Below are positions 35,845-50,253 of a DNA stretch of 64,000 bases, one piece after another. The notes beneath the pieces are model-generated. The model was given only the letters and a program-made list of their open reading frames with translations. It had not been told where the DNA came from and searched no databases. Position numbers and translations under genes: made by a program. Location of the stretch: assembly GCF_007000325.2 (NCBI RefSeq), contig NZ_CP117267.1:2418001-2482000 (forward strand), read 5' to 3'. Source of the DNA: Rhizobium rhododendri (GTDB lineage: Bacteria; Pseudomonadota; Alphaproteobacteria; Rhizobiales; Rhizobiaceae). Position 1 is the stretch's first letter. Each line of letters starts with the position of its first letter.

Positions 35845-36840
35845 TCAGGCAACCCCGATCCGCAACAGATCGTGGAAATGCACCAGCCCGATAGGCCGGC
35901 GGTCTTCGTCGACGACCAGCAATGCCGAGATATTGTTGTTGTTGAGAACTGCCATCGCGCCTGTCGCGAGCGTCGTTGCCCGCACCGTCTTCGGGTCGAT
36001 GGTCATGATATCATCGACATTGAGCTCGGCGAGGCTCCGGCCCAGATTGCGCGCGATGTCGCCGTCTGTGACGATACCGCAGAGCCGTCCGTCAGCATCG
36101 AGAACGCCTACGCAACCGAAGCGCATCTTTGACAGCGTGCTGATCGCCTGCGGCAGCGGCGTGCCTTGGGGGACAAGCGGTACACGCTCGCCGGTGTGCA
36201 TGATATCGGCGACGTGGGTCAGGCTGGCGCCCAGCTTGCCGCCGGGATGAAAGACGTGGAAGTCGCTGGCGGTAAAGCCCCGCGCTTCCATCAGCGCCAC
36301 CGCCAACGCATCGCCTATGGCCAGTTGAAGCAACGTCGATGTCGTCGGCGCCAGGCCATGCGGGCAGGCCTCCTGCTCCTTCGGTAGCAGCAGGACCACA
36401 TCGGCTTCACGGCCGAGCGAGGACGCCGCGCCGGAGGTGATGGCGATCAGCGGCACCGAAAAGCGACGGCAATAGTTGAGGATGCCCTTGAGCTCGGCGG
36501 TCTCGCCGCCCCACGACATGGCAATGATCACATCGTCATGGGCAATCATGCCGAGATCGCCGTGATTGGCTTCGGCGGAATGCACAAAAAAGGCCGGCGT
36601 TCCCGTCGAGGCCAGCGTCGCCGCCAGCTTGACACCGACATGCCCGCTCTTGCCGACACCCGTAACGATGACGCGGCCGGTGATATCGCCGATCAGCGCC
36701 ACGGCGCGCGAGAACGGCTCCGCCAGTCCATCGGCCAAGGCACGCTCCAGCGCCTCGAGGCCCCGTCTTTCGGTTTCGATCGTCCGCATCGCCGATTGGA
36801 TTGCGCCGTTCTCGACCGGATTGAAAGCTCGCTTGTTCAT
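35845..36840 (-). CDS. kdsD: D-arabinose-5-phosphate isomerase (KdsD/KpsF)
   Basis: 331 residues. N-terminal SIS domain (VIVTGVGKSGHVGVKLAATLASTGTPAFFVHSAEANHGDLGMI) and two CBS domains (VGVLDADGRLCGIVTDGDI, ALLVVDEDRRPIGLVHFHDLL). Converts ribulose-5-phosphate to arabinose-5-phosphate, the precursor of Kdo in LPS. Convergent with the NfeD gene, with no gap. Confidence 0.95.
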   Translation of the reverse strand: MNKRAFNPVENGAIQSAMRTIETERRGLEALERALADGLAEPFSRAVALIGDITGRVIVTGVGKSGHVGVKLAATLASTGTPAFFVHSAEANHGDLGMIAHDDVIIAMSWGGETAELKGILNYCRRFSVPLIAITSGAASSLGREADVVLLLPKEQEACPHGLAPTTSTLLQLAIGDALAVALMEARGFTASDFHVFHPGGKLGASLTHVADIMHTGERVPLVPQGTPLPQAISTLSKMRFGCVGVLDADGRLCGIVTDGDIARNLGRSLAELNVDDIMTIDPKTVRATTLATGAMAVLNNNNISALLVVDEDRRPIGLVHFHDLLRIGVA

Positions 36841-36993
36841 GGCTACGGGTTAGCGCTTTTTGCCAAATCTGTCCATGCGAGAAAGCTGGCTAAGACCCGG
36901 TGACCTACACCGAGGCCGGCCTTTCGCAACGAAGCGTTAACCACATGCCTTTACGGTGGGTTAACGACTTCGAGCTTCCGGGCACGGGATAGC

Positions 36994-38520
36994 ATGGCAA
37001 TTGGCAAAGACAAGGCGGCTGACCACTCGCGCAGCGTGACGGCATATGCCGTCACGGCGGCGCTCGGTTGCGGACTGTTGATGGCGCCGATGCAGTCAGC
37101 CGCGCAGGCCGTGAACCAGGCTGCCACCGCCACGACGCCGGTTGCTGTCGATCCGAATGCGCCCGTTACCCCAACGACGGATACGGGCGGCACCGCAACA
37201 GCAACAGCAACCGCAACGGCTACGACATCGGACGCCAGGACGACCGACGCCGATGCCCGGCCCAATCCCCGGCTGGTCTTCGACGCTCCCGACACACTCA
37301 GGACGGGGTCGATCCTCGACGACGACATCGGCCGCGTGAACATGCGCGGCAGCGACCTGAATAGCCTGCGCTCCAAGGCAAAACCAACCGACGACCAGCA
37401 ACTCGGTATAAAGCTCGGCACCTTCACGCTCCGACCGTCGGTGAACCAGTCCTACAATGTCGAGACCAACAAGGGCGGCGGCACCAACGATCACCGAACT
37501 TACCTGCAATCGGATTTCGAGAACACGCTGACATCGGACTGGGATCGCCACCAGCTGACGATCACCGGCAACGGCATCTGGCAGCGCAATGTCAGCGGCA
37601 CCGGCGAGGAGCAGCCAAGCATCAATCTCGGCGCCGACCTGCGCCTCGATCTTGCCGAGCAGACCACGGCCCACCTGACAGGCGGATACAAGTTTTTCCG
37701 CGAGGACACCGACGATCCCAACGCGCTGAGCGGCGCGACAAAGCAATCCAACGTCAACGAGTACGATCTCGGCGCGTCGATAGAGCGTGATTTCGGCCTG
37801 CTGCGCGGCACGACCGCAGTGACCCTCGCCCGCACCGTCTATTCGGATGCTACTCTGGCGGATGGCACGCTGGTGTCGCTCAGCGATCGCAACCAGACGG
37901 CTGGCACATGGCGCGGTCGGATCGGCTATGAGCTGTCTCCCGCCCTCATCCCGTTTCTCGAGGTCCAGGTTGGCAAGGCGCTCTATGACGACAAGCGCGA
38001 CAGCGCCGGCTATGAACGCTCGAACAGCAGCTATGGCGCAAAGGCTGGCGTACAGCTCGATCTTGGCGAAAAGCTGAGGGGCGAACTTGGGATAGGCTAC
38101 CAGCACACCGGCTTCGACGATGCGCGGCTTGCGTCAATCGATTCGCCGACCGTGGATGGCAGCATCGCCTGGTCGCCGCAACGAGGCACGGATGTCAGCC
38201 TCGGTTTTGCGACAACGGTGCAGCCTTCGACCACCGCCGGCGAGAGCGGCTATGTCGCCTATCAGCTCACCGGCACGGTAGCCCATCAGATCCGCGACAC
38301 CGTCACCGGCAAGATTACCGGCGGCACCACATGGCGCAATTATACGGATGGCAGCACCACCAGAGACCAGCAGGTCTATGATGCGGCCCTCGGCTTGACG
38401 TGGGGAATAAATCGCTACCTCGATATGACCAGCAATATCGGTTACGAACTGACGACCCAGAACTCTGGCGACGATACGCGCCAATTCCGCGCGGGCCTTG
38501 GTCTGACGGTAAAGCGTTAG
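36994..38520 (+). CDS. Putative outer-membrane beta-barrel protein (BBP2 type)
   Basis: 508 residues. The N-terminus has a signal-like hydrophobic stretch ending QSAAQA, then a Thr/Ala-rich linker with TATATATATT. Residues about 160-508 alternate as beta-strands typical of a barrel, for example LTSDWDRHQLTITGNGIWQRN, TAHLTGGYKFFRED and YELTTQNSGDDTRQFRAGLGLTVKR. The C-terminal strand ends TVKR rather than the classical aromatic residue. It resembles the putative beta-barrel porin 2 group of rhizobia. Function unknown. Confidence 0.82.
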   Translation: MAIGKDKAADHSRSVTAYAVTAALGCGLLMAPMQSAAQAVNQAATATTPVAVDPNAPVTPTTDTGGTATATATATATTSDARTTDADARPNPRLVFDAPDTLRTGSILDDDIGRVNMRGSDLNSLRSKAKPTDDQQLGIKLGTFTLRPSVNQSYNVETNKGGGTNDHRTYLQSDFENTLTSDWDRHQLTITGNGIWQRNVSGTGEEQPSINLGADLRLDLAEQTTAHLTGGYKFFREDTDDPNALSGATKQSNVNEYDLGASIERDFGLLRGTTAVTLARTVYSDATLADGTLVSLSDRNQTAGTWRGRIGYELSPALIPFLEVQVGKALYDDKRDSAGYERSNSSYGAKAGVQLDLGEKLRGELGIGYQHTGFDDARLASIDSPTVDGSIAWSPQRGTDVSLGFATTVQPSTTAGESGYVAYQLTGTVAHQIRDTVTGKITGGTTWRNYTDGSTTRDQQVYDAALGLTWGINRYLDMTSNIGYELTTQNSGDDTRQFRAGLGLTVKR

Positions 38521-38573
38521 AAACGCTCGGGAAAGGGAGCCGCCCGCCCCGAAAGGCGAGCAGCGCTTGGTCG

Positions 38574-39461
38574 TTACTTCAGGGCTGCGAGCAGCGCCTT
38601 GAAACCGTCTTCGACAGTCGGACGGATATCGGCACGCGACAGAGCGAAGGCGACGTTGGCGAGGATGAAGCCATCCTTGGCGCCGCAGTCGTAGGTTTCA
38701 CCCTTGAAGTGGTAGCCAGCGAAATCTTGCTGCTTGGCAAGCTTTAGCATGCCGTCGGTCAGCTGGATCTCATTGCCGGAGCCGCGCTCCTGATGCTCGA
38801 GGATGTGGAAGATCTCGGGCTGGAGAATGTACCGGCCGTTGATGAAGAAGTTCGACGGGGCAGAACCCTGCGGCGGCTTCTCGACCATTTCGGTCACCCG
38901 GAAACCGTTGCCGATGCTTTCGCCGACGCCGACGATGCCGTATTTATGGGTCTGGTCCGGCGCACATTCCTCGACGCCGATGACGTTGCCGCCGCTCTGC
39001 TCGTAGAGTTCGATCATGCTTTTCATGCAGCCGACATCGGATTGCATGACCATGTCGGGCAGCAACAGCGCAAACGGCTCGTCGCCGACGATCTCACGCG
39101 CACACCAGACCGCGTGGCCGAGGCCGAGCGGCTCCTGCTGGCGGGTAAAGCTGGCCGTGCCGGCAATCGGCAGCAGGTTGTTGAGCAGCGTCAACTCGGC
39201 CTTCTTGTTACGCTGGCGCAGCGTCTGCTCGAGTTCGAACTGAATGTCGAAATAGTCTTCAATGACGTGCTTGCTGCGTCCGGTGACGAAGACAAAATGC
39301 TCGATGCCGGCTTCCATCGCCTCGTCTACGACGTACTGGATGACCGGCTTATCGACGACCGTCAGCATTTCCTTCGGTACTGCCTTTGTTGCCGGCAGAA
39401 ACCGCGTTCCAAGGCCAGCGACCGGAAACACAGCCTTACGTACTTTCTTATGCAGTCCCAC
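38574..39461 (-). CDS. galU: UTP-glucose-1-phosphate uridylyltransferase
   Basis: 295 residues. [42 protein letters not shown] is the nucleotidyltransferase start. [48 protein letters not shown] and [21 protein letters not shown] complete the GalU/ExoN signature. Makes UDP-glucose for exopolysaccharide and LPS. Confidence 0.97.
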   Translation of the reverse strand: MGLHKKVRKAVFPVAGLGTRFLPATKAVPKEMLTVVDKPVIQYVVDEAMEAGIEHFVFVTGRSKHVIEDYFDIQFELEQTLRQRNKKAELTLLNNLLPIAGTASFTRQQEPLGLGHAVWCAREIVGDEPFALLLPDMVMQSDVGCMKSMIELYEQSGGNVIGVEECAPDQTHKYGIVGVGESIGNGFRVTEMVEKPPQGSAPSNFFINGRYILQPEIFHILEHQERGSGNEIQLTDGMLKLAKQQDFAGYHFKGETYDCGAKDGFILANVAFALSRADIRPTVEDGFKALLAALK

Positions 39462-39639
39462 ACGTACCTCCTGGGCGATCCGCCCGTAGTTGATCAGGCA
39501 AACGAAGCCATCGCTAATTTAAAATTGCTACGATTTGGCGAAAGATGACCGCGGCCTCGTTGCATGGTAAAGATTTTGTTGACTTTGTTTGTCTAAACTT
39601 AAGCTTGGCCTATGCGGCGCAGTGCCGTTACGAGCCATC

Positions 39640-40884
39640 ATGATGACGGACACGGCTTCTATGACCCAAGCTCGCAAACACTCCTTTTCTAGTCTCTCCC
39701 TCGCGGTTGCGCTTGGCGTTTTTGCGGGGCTAGCGCCCCATAACGCCTTTGCAGACACAGGGTTCCGGAAGTGGATTACCGGCTTTTACGACACAGCCGA
39801 GAAAAGCGGCATCAGCAAGGCGACCTATCAGAGGGCCTTCGCCGGTGTGAACGACCCGGATCCGACCGTACTGGAAAAAGCCGGCTCTCAAGCCGAGTTC
39901 ACGACGCAAATTTGGGACTATATGGACTCCCGCGTCAACCCCTATACCGTTGAGGTCGGTCGAAAAATGGCGTCCAAATACGGGACGACGTTGCGCACGA
40001 TCGAAAAGCAATATGGCGTAGACCGAAACATTCTCCTCGCCATCTGGTCGATGGAATCCAATTACGGCGCAGTTCTGGAGAAGGACGAGCGGCTGCATTA
40101 CGTGCCCCGCGCCTTGGCGACCCTTGCCTACGCCGACCGCAAGCGGGCCAAATACGCCCGCACGCAGCTGATTGCCGCGCTGAAGATTCTGCAGAGGGGC
40201 GAAGTATCGCCGGATAACCTGACGGGCTCCTGGGCCGGTGCCATGGGTCACACGCAGTTCATTCCGACGAGTTACCTTCTCTACGCCGTCGACGAAGACG
40301 GCAACGGCCGCCGAGACATCTGGCATTCCGTCCCCGACGCCCTTGCGACATCGGCAAACCTGCTGATGAAGAATGGCTGGCAGACGGGCAAGACATGGGG
40401 CTACGAGGTCGTCGTTCCCAAGGGCGGCAGCGCCCAGGCCGGCAAGACCCATACGCTGAAGGAATGGGCGGCGCTCGGTTTCACAAGGCCGGACGGCAAG
40501 GCGTTTCGCCTCGCGACCGATCGTGCCCAGCTGAAAATGCCGGGCGGCGCCAACGGTCCGGGCTTCCTGATGACCAACAACTTTTTCACCATCAAGCGCT
40601 ACAACGCCGCCGACAGCTACGCCATCGCCGTTGGTATGCTGGCCGACGAGATCGCCGGCTATGGCGGCATGCGCCAATCCTGGCCCCGGCCATCCGGCGC
40701 CCTCAACGTCAAGGAGAAGTTCGAACTCCAGACGCGACTGAAATCGCTCGGTTATTACGACGGCATCGTCGACGGCAATTTCGGTTCCGGCTCGAAGGCA
40801 GCCATCGCGGCAGTCCAGGGGCGGCTGGGGCTCGGCGCCGATGGCGAACCTTCGATGGAATTGTTGAAGGCATTGCGCCGCTAG
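39640..40884 (+). CDS. Lytic murein transglycosylase with peptidoglycan-binding domain
   Basis: About 414 residues from the ATG at 39640 (also ATG 39643 and 39661). The signal peptide ends HNAFADTG. The MltB-type catalytic domain has NILLAIWSMESNYG (catalytic Glu), GSWAGAMGHTQFIPTSYLLYAVDEDGNGRRDIW and TNNFFTIKRYNAADSYAIAVGMLAD. A C-terminal PG-binding domain (FELQTRLKSLGYYDGIVDGNFGSGSKAAIAAVQ) follows. Cuts peptidoglycan glycan strands in the periplasm. Divergent from galU. Confidence 0.94.
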   Translation: MMTDTASMTQARKHSFSSLSLAVALGVFAGLAPHNAFADTGFRKWITGFYDTAEKSGISKATYQRAFAGVNDPDPTVLEKAGSQAEFTTQIWDYMDSRVNPYTVEVGRKMASKYGTTLRTIEKQYGVDRNILLAIWSMESNYGAVLEKDERLHYVPRALATLAYADRKRAKYARTQLIAALKILQRGEVSPDNLTGSWAGAMGHTQFIPTSYLLYAVDEDGNGRRDIWHSVPDALATSANLLMKNGWQTGKTWGYEVVVPKGGSAQAGKTHTLKEWAALGFTRPDGKAFRLATDRAQLKMPGGANGPGFLMTNNFFTIKRYNAADSYAIAVGMLADEIAGYGGMRQSWPRPSGALNVKEKFELQTRLKSLGYYDGIVDGNFGSGSKAAIAAVQGRLGLGADGEPSMELLKALRR

Positions 40885-40936
40885 CACCCGCCGTGCCGTT
40901 CGGCCAATGTCGGCCAATATCCCGGAGACGAGCAGG

Positions 40937-42142
40937 ATGCGATCCCGGATGATCCAATCGCTGAAGACGGCAAGAAAAGCCGCGAGGCTGCTTGTTGCGG
41001 CGTTCGCGGCGGGCTGCCTTGTGCTTGTCACGGTTATTCCGGCAGGCGCCCAGCAACGCTACGAGCGCCGTACGCTCATGGATTTGCTCTTTGGCCGGCA
41101 AGCTGCGCCAGAACGCCAGCCCCGGTATGACGAGTATCCTTCACCTCCCCGCCGCCAGCCCCGACCTCCGAAGAGGGCCTCGCCGCCCGTCGCTAAAGCA
41201 ACGACCGCAAAGCCCGACACGGCGCAGCCGACCGCCAAGCTCGACTCCGCAAAGACCGTGCTCGTGGTCGGCGACTTTCTTGCCACGGGCCTCGGCGACG
41301 GCCTACGGGACGCATTTTCCGCCTCCCCTGGCGTGGCCATCCAGACACGCGGCAATATCGCCTCCGGCCTGGTGCGTACCGATTACTACGATTGGCAGGC
41401 GCAACTGCCGAAGATGCTGGATGCCTTGAAGCCGGCCGTTGTGGTCGTCACCATCGGCGCAAACGATCGCCAGCAGATGATCGCCCCTGGCCTCAACGAG
41501 AAATTCGGCAGCGATACCTGGTTGCTGGCCTACGAGGAACGGGTGCAGGCCTTTGCAAAGCTCGTTGCCACGCGGCATATCCCGCTCATCTGGGTTGGCC
41601 TGCCACCTTTTGGTTCCGACGACATGACCGCCGATGTCGTCAGGCTTAACCAGATCTACCAGAGCCAGGTGGAAAGCACAGGCGGCGAGTTCGTCGATCT
41701 CTGGGGTGGTTTTACCGATGAAGACGGCAAGTTCATCGTCACCGGCTCCGACATCAACGGCCAGCAGGTGCGCCTGCGCACTGCCGATGGCGTCAATATG
41801 ACCGATGCCGGCCGGCGCAAGATGGCCTTCTACGCCGAAAAGCCGATCCGCAGGCTGCTCGGAGATCAGGCAAGCCCCGATATCGTGCGCCTCGACACCG
41901 ATACGACGATCAATCCGGCTACGATGCCCGAGAAGGAAACGGCTGCGCCGGAAACCCGCACCCCTCCCATCAGCCTTTCCGATCCCGAACTCGATGGCGG
42001 ATCGGTGCTTCTCGGAAATGCGGGCCCGTCTACATCTGGCCCGCCGTCGCCCCGCGACCTGCTCGTCGAGAAAGGCGAAATCGCCCCCGCGCCTGCAGGC
42101 CGCGTCGACGATTACAGGTTGCCGGACGCGACAAAGCCCTGA
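40937..42142 (+). CDS. DUF459 SGNH-hydrolase-like exported protein
   Basis: About 401 residues from the ATG at 40937 (GGAG upstream; another ATG lies at 40907). Signal peptide ends IPAGAQQ, then a Pro/Arg-rich linker, then an SGNH/GDSL-like domain. VLVVGDFLATGLGDGLRDAF replaces the canonical Ser (GDS to GDF), VTIGANDRQQM is the Asn block, and the Asp/His region is DGVNMTDAGRRKMAFYAE. The missing catalytic Ser suggests a divergent or non-catalytic protein. C-terminal low-complexity tail. 53 bases after the transglycosylase gene, so a cell-wall link is possible. Confidence 0.86.
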   Translation: MRSRMIQSLKTARKAARLLVAAFAAGCLVLVTVIPAGAQQRYERRTLMDLLFGRQAAPERQPRYDEYPSPPRRQPRPPKRASPPVAKATTAKPDTAQPTAKLDSAKTVLVVGDFLATGLGDGLRDAFSASPGVAIQTRGNIASGLVRTDYYDWQAQLPKMLDALKPAVVVVTIGANDRQQMIAPGLNEKFGSDTWLLAYEERVQAFAKLVATRHIPLIWVGLPPFGSDDMTADVVRLNQIYQSQVESTGGEFVDLWGGFTDEDGKFIVTGSDINGQQVRLRTADGVNMTDAGRRKMAFYAEKPIRRLLGDQASPDIVRLDTDTTINPATMPEKETAAPETRTPPISLSDPELDGGSVLLGNAGPSTSGPPSPRDLLVEKGEIAPAPAGRVDDYRLPDATKP

Positions 42143-42154
42143 TTGCGTCAAAGT

Positions 42155-42727
42155 TTACGTTTTAGAGCGTCCGGCCAGCGCCACGAGACACGCCTCGAAG
42201 GCTGTGAGGTCCGAGTAGAGCCGGCCAGCATCGGCTGCATGCAAGGCAATGTGTCCCCCGCGACGCTCGATGCCACCATGCAGCATCAGGTTTTCGATCA
42301 TCTCGAAATCCTCCAGAGACATCCCGTCCGGGCCGCGCTTGCGTCCATCGGCCCCTTCGCTGACGTCACCGCCATAGTAATCGCTGGTTCTCGCAAAATG
42401 GTTGGCGGTGATGTTTGTGTAGGCGGCAACCAGCTTTCCCTGCGCACACATGTAGCCGAGTTCGAAGGCCGTGCCGACATCGGCGGCAATGCCGCGAAAC
42501 GGCGTCAGGTTGGCAATCACACCATCCGCACGGTTCATCATGTCCTCGTCGACAGCGCTGATCTTCAGGCCGAATTCATGGCGGGTCGGCGCCGGCTCGA
42601 TCGAGATATCGCCGGGGCAGATCGGTTCGAAACCGTAGGCGCGGGTCATCTCCGCCTTGGCATCGAGGATTTCGCGGGCGTTGGGAAGGAAAACCTCCGG
42701 CCCCGCAAGGTAGAGTTTCAAAGCCAT
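42155..42727 (-). CDS. Nucleoside 2-deoxyribosyltransferase family protein
   Basis: 190 residues. MALKLYLAGPEVFLPNAREIL, then SAVDEDMMNRADGVIANLTPFRGIAADVGTAFELGYMCAQGKLVAAYTN matches the family (catalytic Glu in GTAFELG, Asp in ADGVIANL). Exchanges or hydrolyses the base of deoxynucleosides in salvage. Convergent with the DUF459 gene, 12 bases apart. Confidence 0.9.
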   Translation of the reverse strand: MALKLYLAGPEVFLPNAREILDAKAEMTRAYGFEPICPGDISIEPAPTRHEFGLKISAVDEDMMNRADGVIANLTPFRGIAADVGTAFELGYMCAQGKLVAAYTNITANHFARTSDYYGGDVSEGADGRKRGPDGMSLEDFEMIENLMLHGGIERRGGHIALHAADAGRLYSDLTAFEACLVALAGRSKT

Positions 42728-42757
42728 GGCCGGGTTTCCGCTAAAGGGCTGACAAAG

Positions 42758-42782
42758 AAAAACAGCCCGGCGAACCGGGCTG
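42758..42782 (-). terminator. Rho-independent terminator of gltD
   Basis: CAGCCCGG (42763-42770), loop CGAA, CCGGGCTG (42775-42782). On the minus strand this is followed by a T-run ending near 42758. It lies 16 bases after the gltD stop. Confidence 0.85.
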
Positions 42783-42798
42783 CCAGGGAGGCGATGTA

Positions 42799-44253
42799 TC
42801 AGGCCGGAAGCACCGTGCTTCCCATCAGCGCCTCGTCGATGGCGCGTGCCGCCTGGCGGCCTTCGCGGATGGCCCAGACGACCAGCGACTGGCCGCGGCG
42901 CACGTCGCCGGCCGTCCAGAGCTTGTCGACCGAGGTCCGGTAGTCCTTGTCGTTGGCAACGACGTTGGTCGATCCGCGACGGTCGGTATTGACCGTCATC
43001 TTGCCTTCCATCTCCTTCAGCACGCCGTCCGCGAACGGACCCCGGAAACCGATGGCGATAAAGGCGAGATCGGCGCGGATCACGAATTCAGTTCCGGCGA
43101 TCGGCTTGCGCTTGTCATCGACTTCGCAGCACTTGACGCCGGTGAGAACACCGTCCTCGCCGATGAATTCCAGTGTCGCCACCTGGAACTCGCGAACCGC
43201 ACCCTCTGCCTGCGAAGATGACGTACGCATTTTGGTAGCCCAGAACGGCCAGACGGCGAGCTTGTCTTCCTTTTCCGGCGGCTGCGGGCGGATGTCGAGT
43301 TGGGTGACGCGGACAGCGCCCTGGCGAAAGGCCGTGCCGACGCAATCCGATGCCGTATCGCCGCCACCGACGACGACGACATGCTTGCCGCCGGCAAGGA
43401 TCGGATCGGATGGCCAGCCGACACTGTCGATGTTTTCGCGGCCGATGCGGCGGTTCTGCTGCACCAGATACGGCATCGCATCGTGGACGCCGAACAATTC
43501 CGTGCCGGGCACGCCGCTTTCGCGCGGCGTTTCAGAGCCACCACAATAGAGCACGGCATCATGCTCGGCGAGCAACTGCTCGACCGGCAGGTCGACGCCG
43601 ACATTGGCCCCGTAGTGGAAGGTCACACCTTCGCCGGTCATCTGCTCGACGCGGCGGTCGATGAAGTTCTTCTCCATCTTGAAGTCCGGAATGCCGTAGC
43701 GCAGCAGGCCGCCGGCCTTGGATTCCCGCTCATAGACATGGACGTCATGGCCAGCACGACCGAGCTGCTGGGCGGCAGCAAGGCCAGCTGGACCCGATCC
43801 GATGATCGCGACTTTCTTGCCGGTATGGACCGTGGCCGGCTGCGGCCGGATGAAGCCGAGCTCATAGGCCTTGTCGGCAATCGCCTGTTCGACCGTCTTG
43901 ATGGCGACCGGCGCATCTTCCAGATTGAGCGTGCAGGCTTCCTCGCAAGGCGCGGGGCAGACGCGGCCGGTGAACTCCGGGAAGTTGTTGGTCGAATGCA
44001 GGTTGCGGATCGCCTCTTCCCAGTTGTTGTTATAGACGAGGTCGTTCCAGTCGGGGATCTGGTTGTGCACCGGGCAACCGGTCGGGCCGTGGCAATAGGG
44101 GATGCCACAGTCCATGCAGCGGGCGGCCTGTTTCTGGACCTCGGGATCCGACATCGGGATTGTGAATTCGCGGAAATGACGAATACGATCGGACGCCGGC
44201 TGGTACTTGCCAACCTGCCGGTCAATTTCCATAAATCCTGTAACCTTACCCAT
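42799..44253 (-). CDS. gltD: Glutamate synthase small subunit
   Basis: 484 residues. N-terminal cysteines for two 4Fe-4S clusters (CMDCGIPYCHGPTGCPVHNQIPDWNDLV, CPAPCEEACTLN), FAD site GSGPAGLAAAQQL, NADPH site VGGGDTASDCVGTAFRQGA and the C-terminal TAGDVRRGQSLVVWAIREGRQAA. Supplies electrons from NADPH to GltB. Unusually, a vapBC module lies between it and gltB, about 760 bases apart. Confidence 0.96.
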   Translation of the reverse strand: MGKVTGFMEIDRQVGKYQPASDRIRHFREFTIPMSDPEVQKQAARCMDCGIPYCHGPTGCPVHNQIPDWNDLVYNNNWEEAIRNLHSTNNFPEFTGRVCPAPCEEACTLNLEDAPVAIKTVEQAIADKAYELGFIRPQPATVHTGKKVAIIGSGPAGLAAAQQLGRAGHDVHVYERESKAGGLLRYGIPDFKMEKNFIDRRVEQMTGEGVTFHYGANVGVDLPVEQLLAEHDAVLYCGGSETPRESGVPGTELFGVHDAMPYLVQQNRRIGRENIDSVGWPSDPILAGGKHVVVVGGGDTASDCVGTAFRQGAVRVTQLDIRPQPPEKEDKLAVWPFWATKMRTSSSQAEGAVREFQVATLEFIGEDGVLTGVKCCEVDDKRKPIAGTEFVIRADLAFIAIGFRGPFADGVLKEMEGKMTVNTDRRGSTNVVANDKDYRTSVDKLWTAGDVRRGQSLVVWAIREGRQAARAIDEALMGSTVLPA

Positions 44254-44285
44254 ACCCTAGTCTTCCCTTGCCCTCATGACTGCGT

Positions 44286-44684
44286 TTAGAGCAGCCAGTT
44301 TTCAACCTTTAATCCCGGCACGCGGGAAAATTCTCGCTCGTTGTTCGTCACCAGCACCGCATCTAGCGCCAGGGCGTGGGCCGCGATCCAAAGATCGTTA
44401 TGCCCGATGTTTTTTCCTTGTCGCAAGGCCAGTCTCACCTCAGCATAGCGCTTATCGCACGGCATGCTCAGTGACGCGACATAGAGCCGCCGCGTGATCG
44501 CAAAGACCTTTTTTGACAGCAGTTGAGAACCGCTTTTTTGTACGCCGTAACAGATCTCACCGTAGCTGATGATACTGATGAGCACGTTCTCCTCGCCCAC
44601 CTCGATCATCTTTTCCAGCACCTTCCCCCGGGGATCACGTACCATCGCCGAAACGATGTTCGTATCGAGCATGAAGGTTGTCAA
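44286..44684 (-). CDS. vapC: VapC-like PIN-domain toxin
   Basis: 132 residues. PIN-domain acidic residues are in FMLDTNIVSAMV (Asp7), ISIISYGEICYG (Glu) and NIGHNDLWIAAHALALDAVLVTNNEREFSRVPGL (Asp). Typical VapC ribonuclease. The start overlaps the vapB stop by 4 bases. It sits between gltB and gltD, 32 bases upstream of gltD. Confidence 0.93.
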   Translation of the reverse strand: MTTFMLDTNIVSAMVRDPRGKVLEKMIEVGEENVLISIISYGEICYGVQKSGSQLLSKKVFAITRRLYVASLSMPCDKRYAEVRLALRQGKNIGHNDLWIAAHALALDAVLVTNNEREFSRVPGLKVENWLL

Positions 44685-44953
44685 AGATCCACCTCTCGCA
44701 GCGGTTCCTCATCGTCGTGGCCGATGAGGAAGTCCTCGCCATCCCATGCCTCAGCTTGCTGCAGATAGTTGATCAGCCCAGCCGTAACCGCCGTCCTCAT
44801 CAGGATAGACCCGTCCGGCTGGCGGACTAATATCGCTCGATCTCCCTCGAACTCGAATTCCTTCGGTATGCGCACCGCGCGACTGCGCCCGTTCTTGAAG
44901 ATGCTGACCGTGACGCCAACGCCCTCGTCTGGCTCATTTACACGTTCGTTCAT
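44681..44953 (-). CDS. vapB: VapB-like antitoxin (SpoVT/AbrB fold)
   Basis: 90 residues from the ATG at 44953 (AAGGAG upstream). TVSIFKNGRSRAVRIPKEFEFEGDRAILVRQPDGSI is the swapped-hairpin AbrB-type DNA-binding core of VapB. The C-terminal tail probably binds VapC. Begins 58 bases after the gltB stop in the same direction. Confidence 0.93.
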   Translation of the reverse strand: MNERVNEPDEGVGVTVSIFKNGRSRAVRIPKEFEFEGDRAILVRQPDGSILMRTAVTAGLINYLQQAEAWDGEDFLIGHDDEEPLREVDL

Positions 44954-45011
44954 GTCAAGCTCCTTCGCCGCCATATGCCAACAGCATATCACGACGAAGA
45001 AGTTTGGTAAA

Positions 45012-49736
<4,725 letters not shown>

Positions 49737-50253
49737 CGTCTTTCCTCCTGCAAACCCCGCGCCGCGGGCGTCCCTTCGTCCCGCGCGCCCAGTATATGGG
49801 CGACACGCGACAGCGCTGTTGCATGTTTAAAGATCCGGCCGCAGACATCGCGTTGGGGGCGATAGATCGGCTTTCCCACCAGTCACAGTTTCGGATGCGC
49901 CATCTGGAAGGACGGGCATCTCGAAAACTATAACGTGAAATCCCAGCTCCGCTAGGATTTTTGGCGGGGTGCGGCGTCAAAGACCAAAATAGGACAGCAG
50001 CACTGTCCTAATTCATCAGTTCTATGCCAGAAAGCGGAAAGGTTAGCAAGAGCTGAAAACGAAAATATCGACGTAAGATTGCCGCAGTTTCGAATTTCGC
50101 GAAAGATAATTTCCTTTAAAGGTAAGAATTATCGCCTTGATTGCGTAGTGCGCCAGATCCACCGTGCGATGCGGCGCTGCAATTGATCCCCTCAGCCAAT
50201 CCCCTACTCTGCAACGACACCCTCCTCTCCCTTAAATATGCGGTAGATCTCAC
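49737..50253. other. Intergenic region between gltB and the threonine aldolase gene
   Basis: 517 bases between divergent genes, with no coding sequence that I can support. It must hold the gltB promoter and the aldolase promoter. An exact inverted repeat TAGGACAG, 5 bases, CTGTCCTA (49990-50010) is the clearest structure. Confidence 0.6.
49990..50010. promoter_or_regulatory. Operator-like inverted repeat upstream of gltB
   Basis: TAGGACAG (49990-49997), 5-base spacer, CTGTCCTA (50003-50010). The 8-bp arms and 13-bp centre-to-centre distance suit a dimeric regulator, but I cannot name the protein. It is about 250 bases upstream of both gltB and the aldolase gene. Confidence 0.4.
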
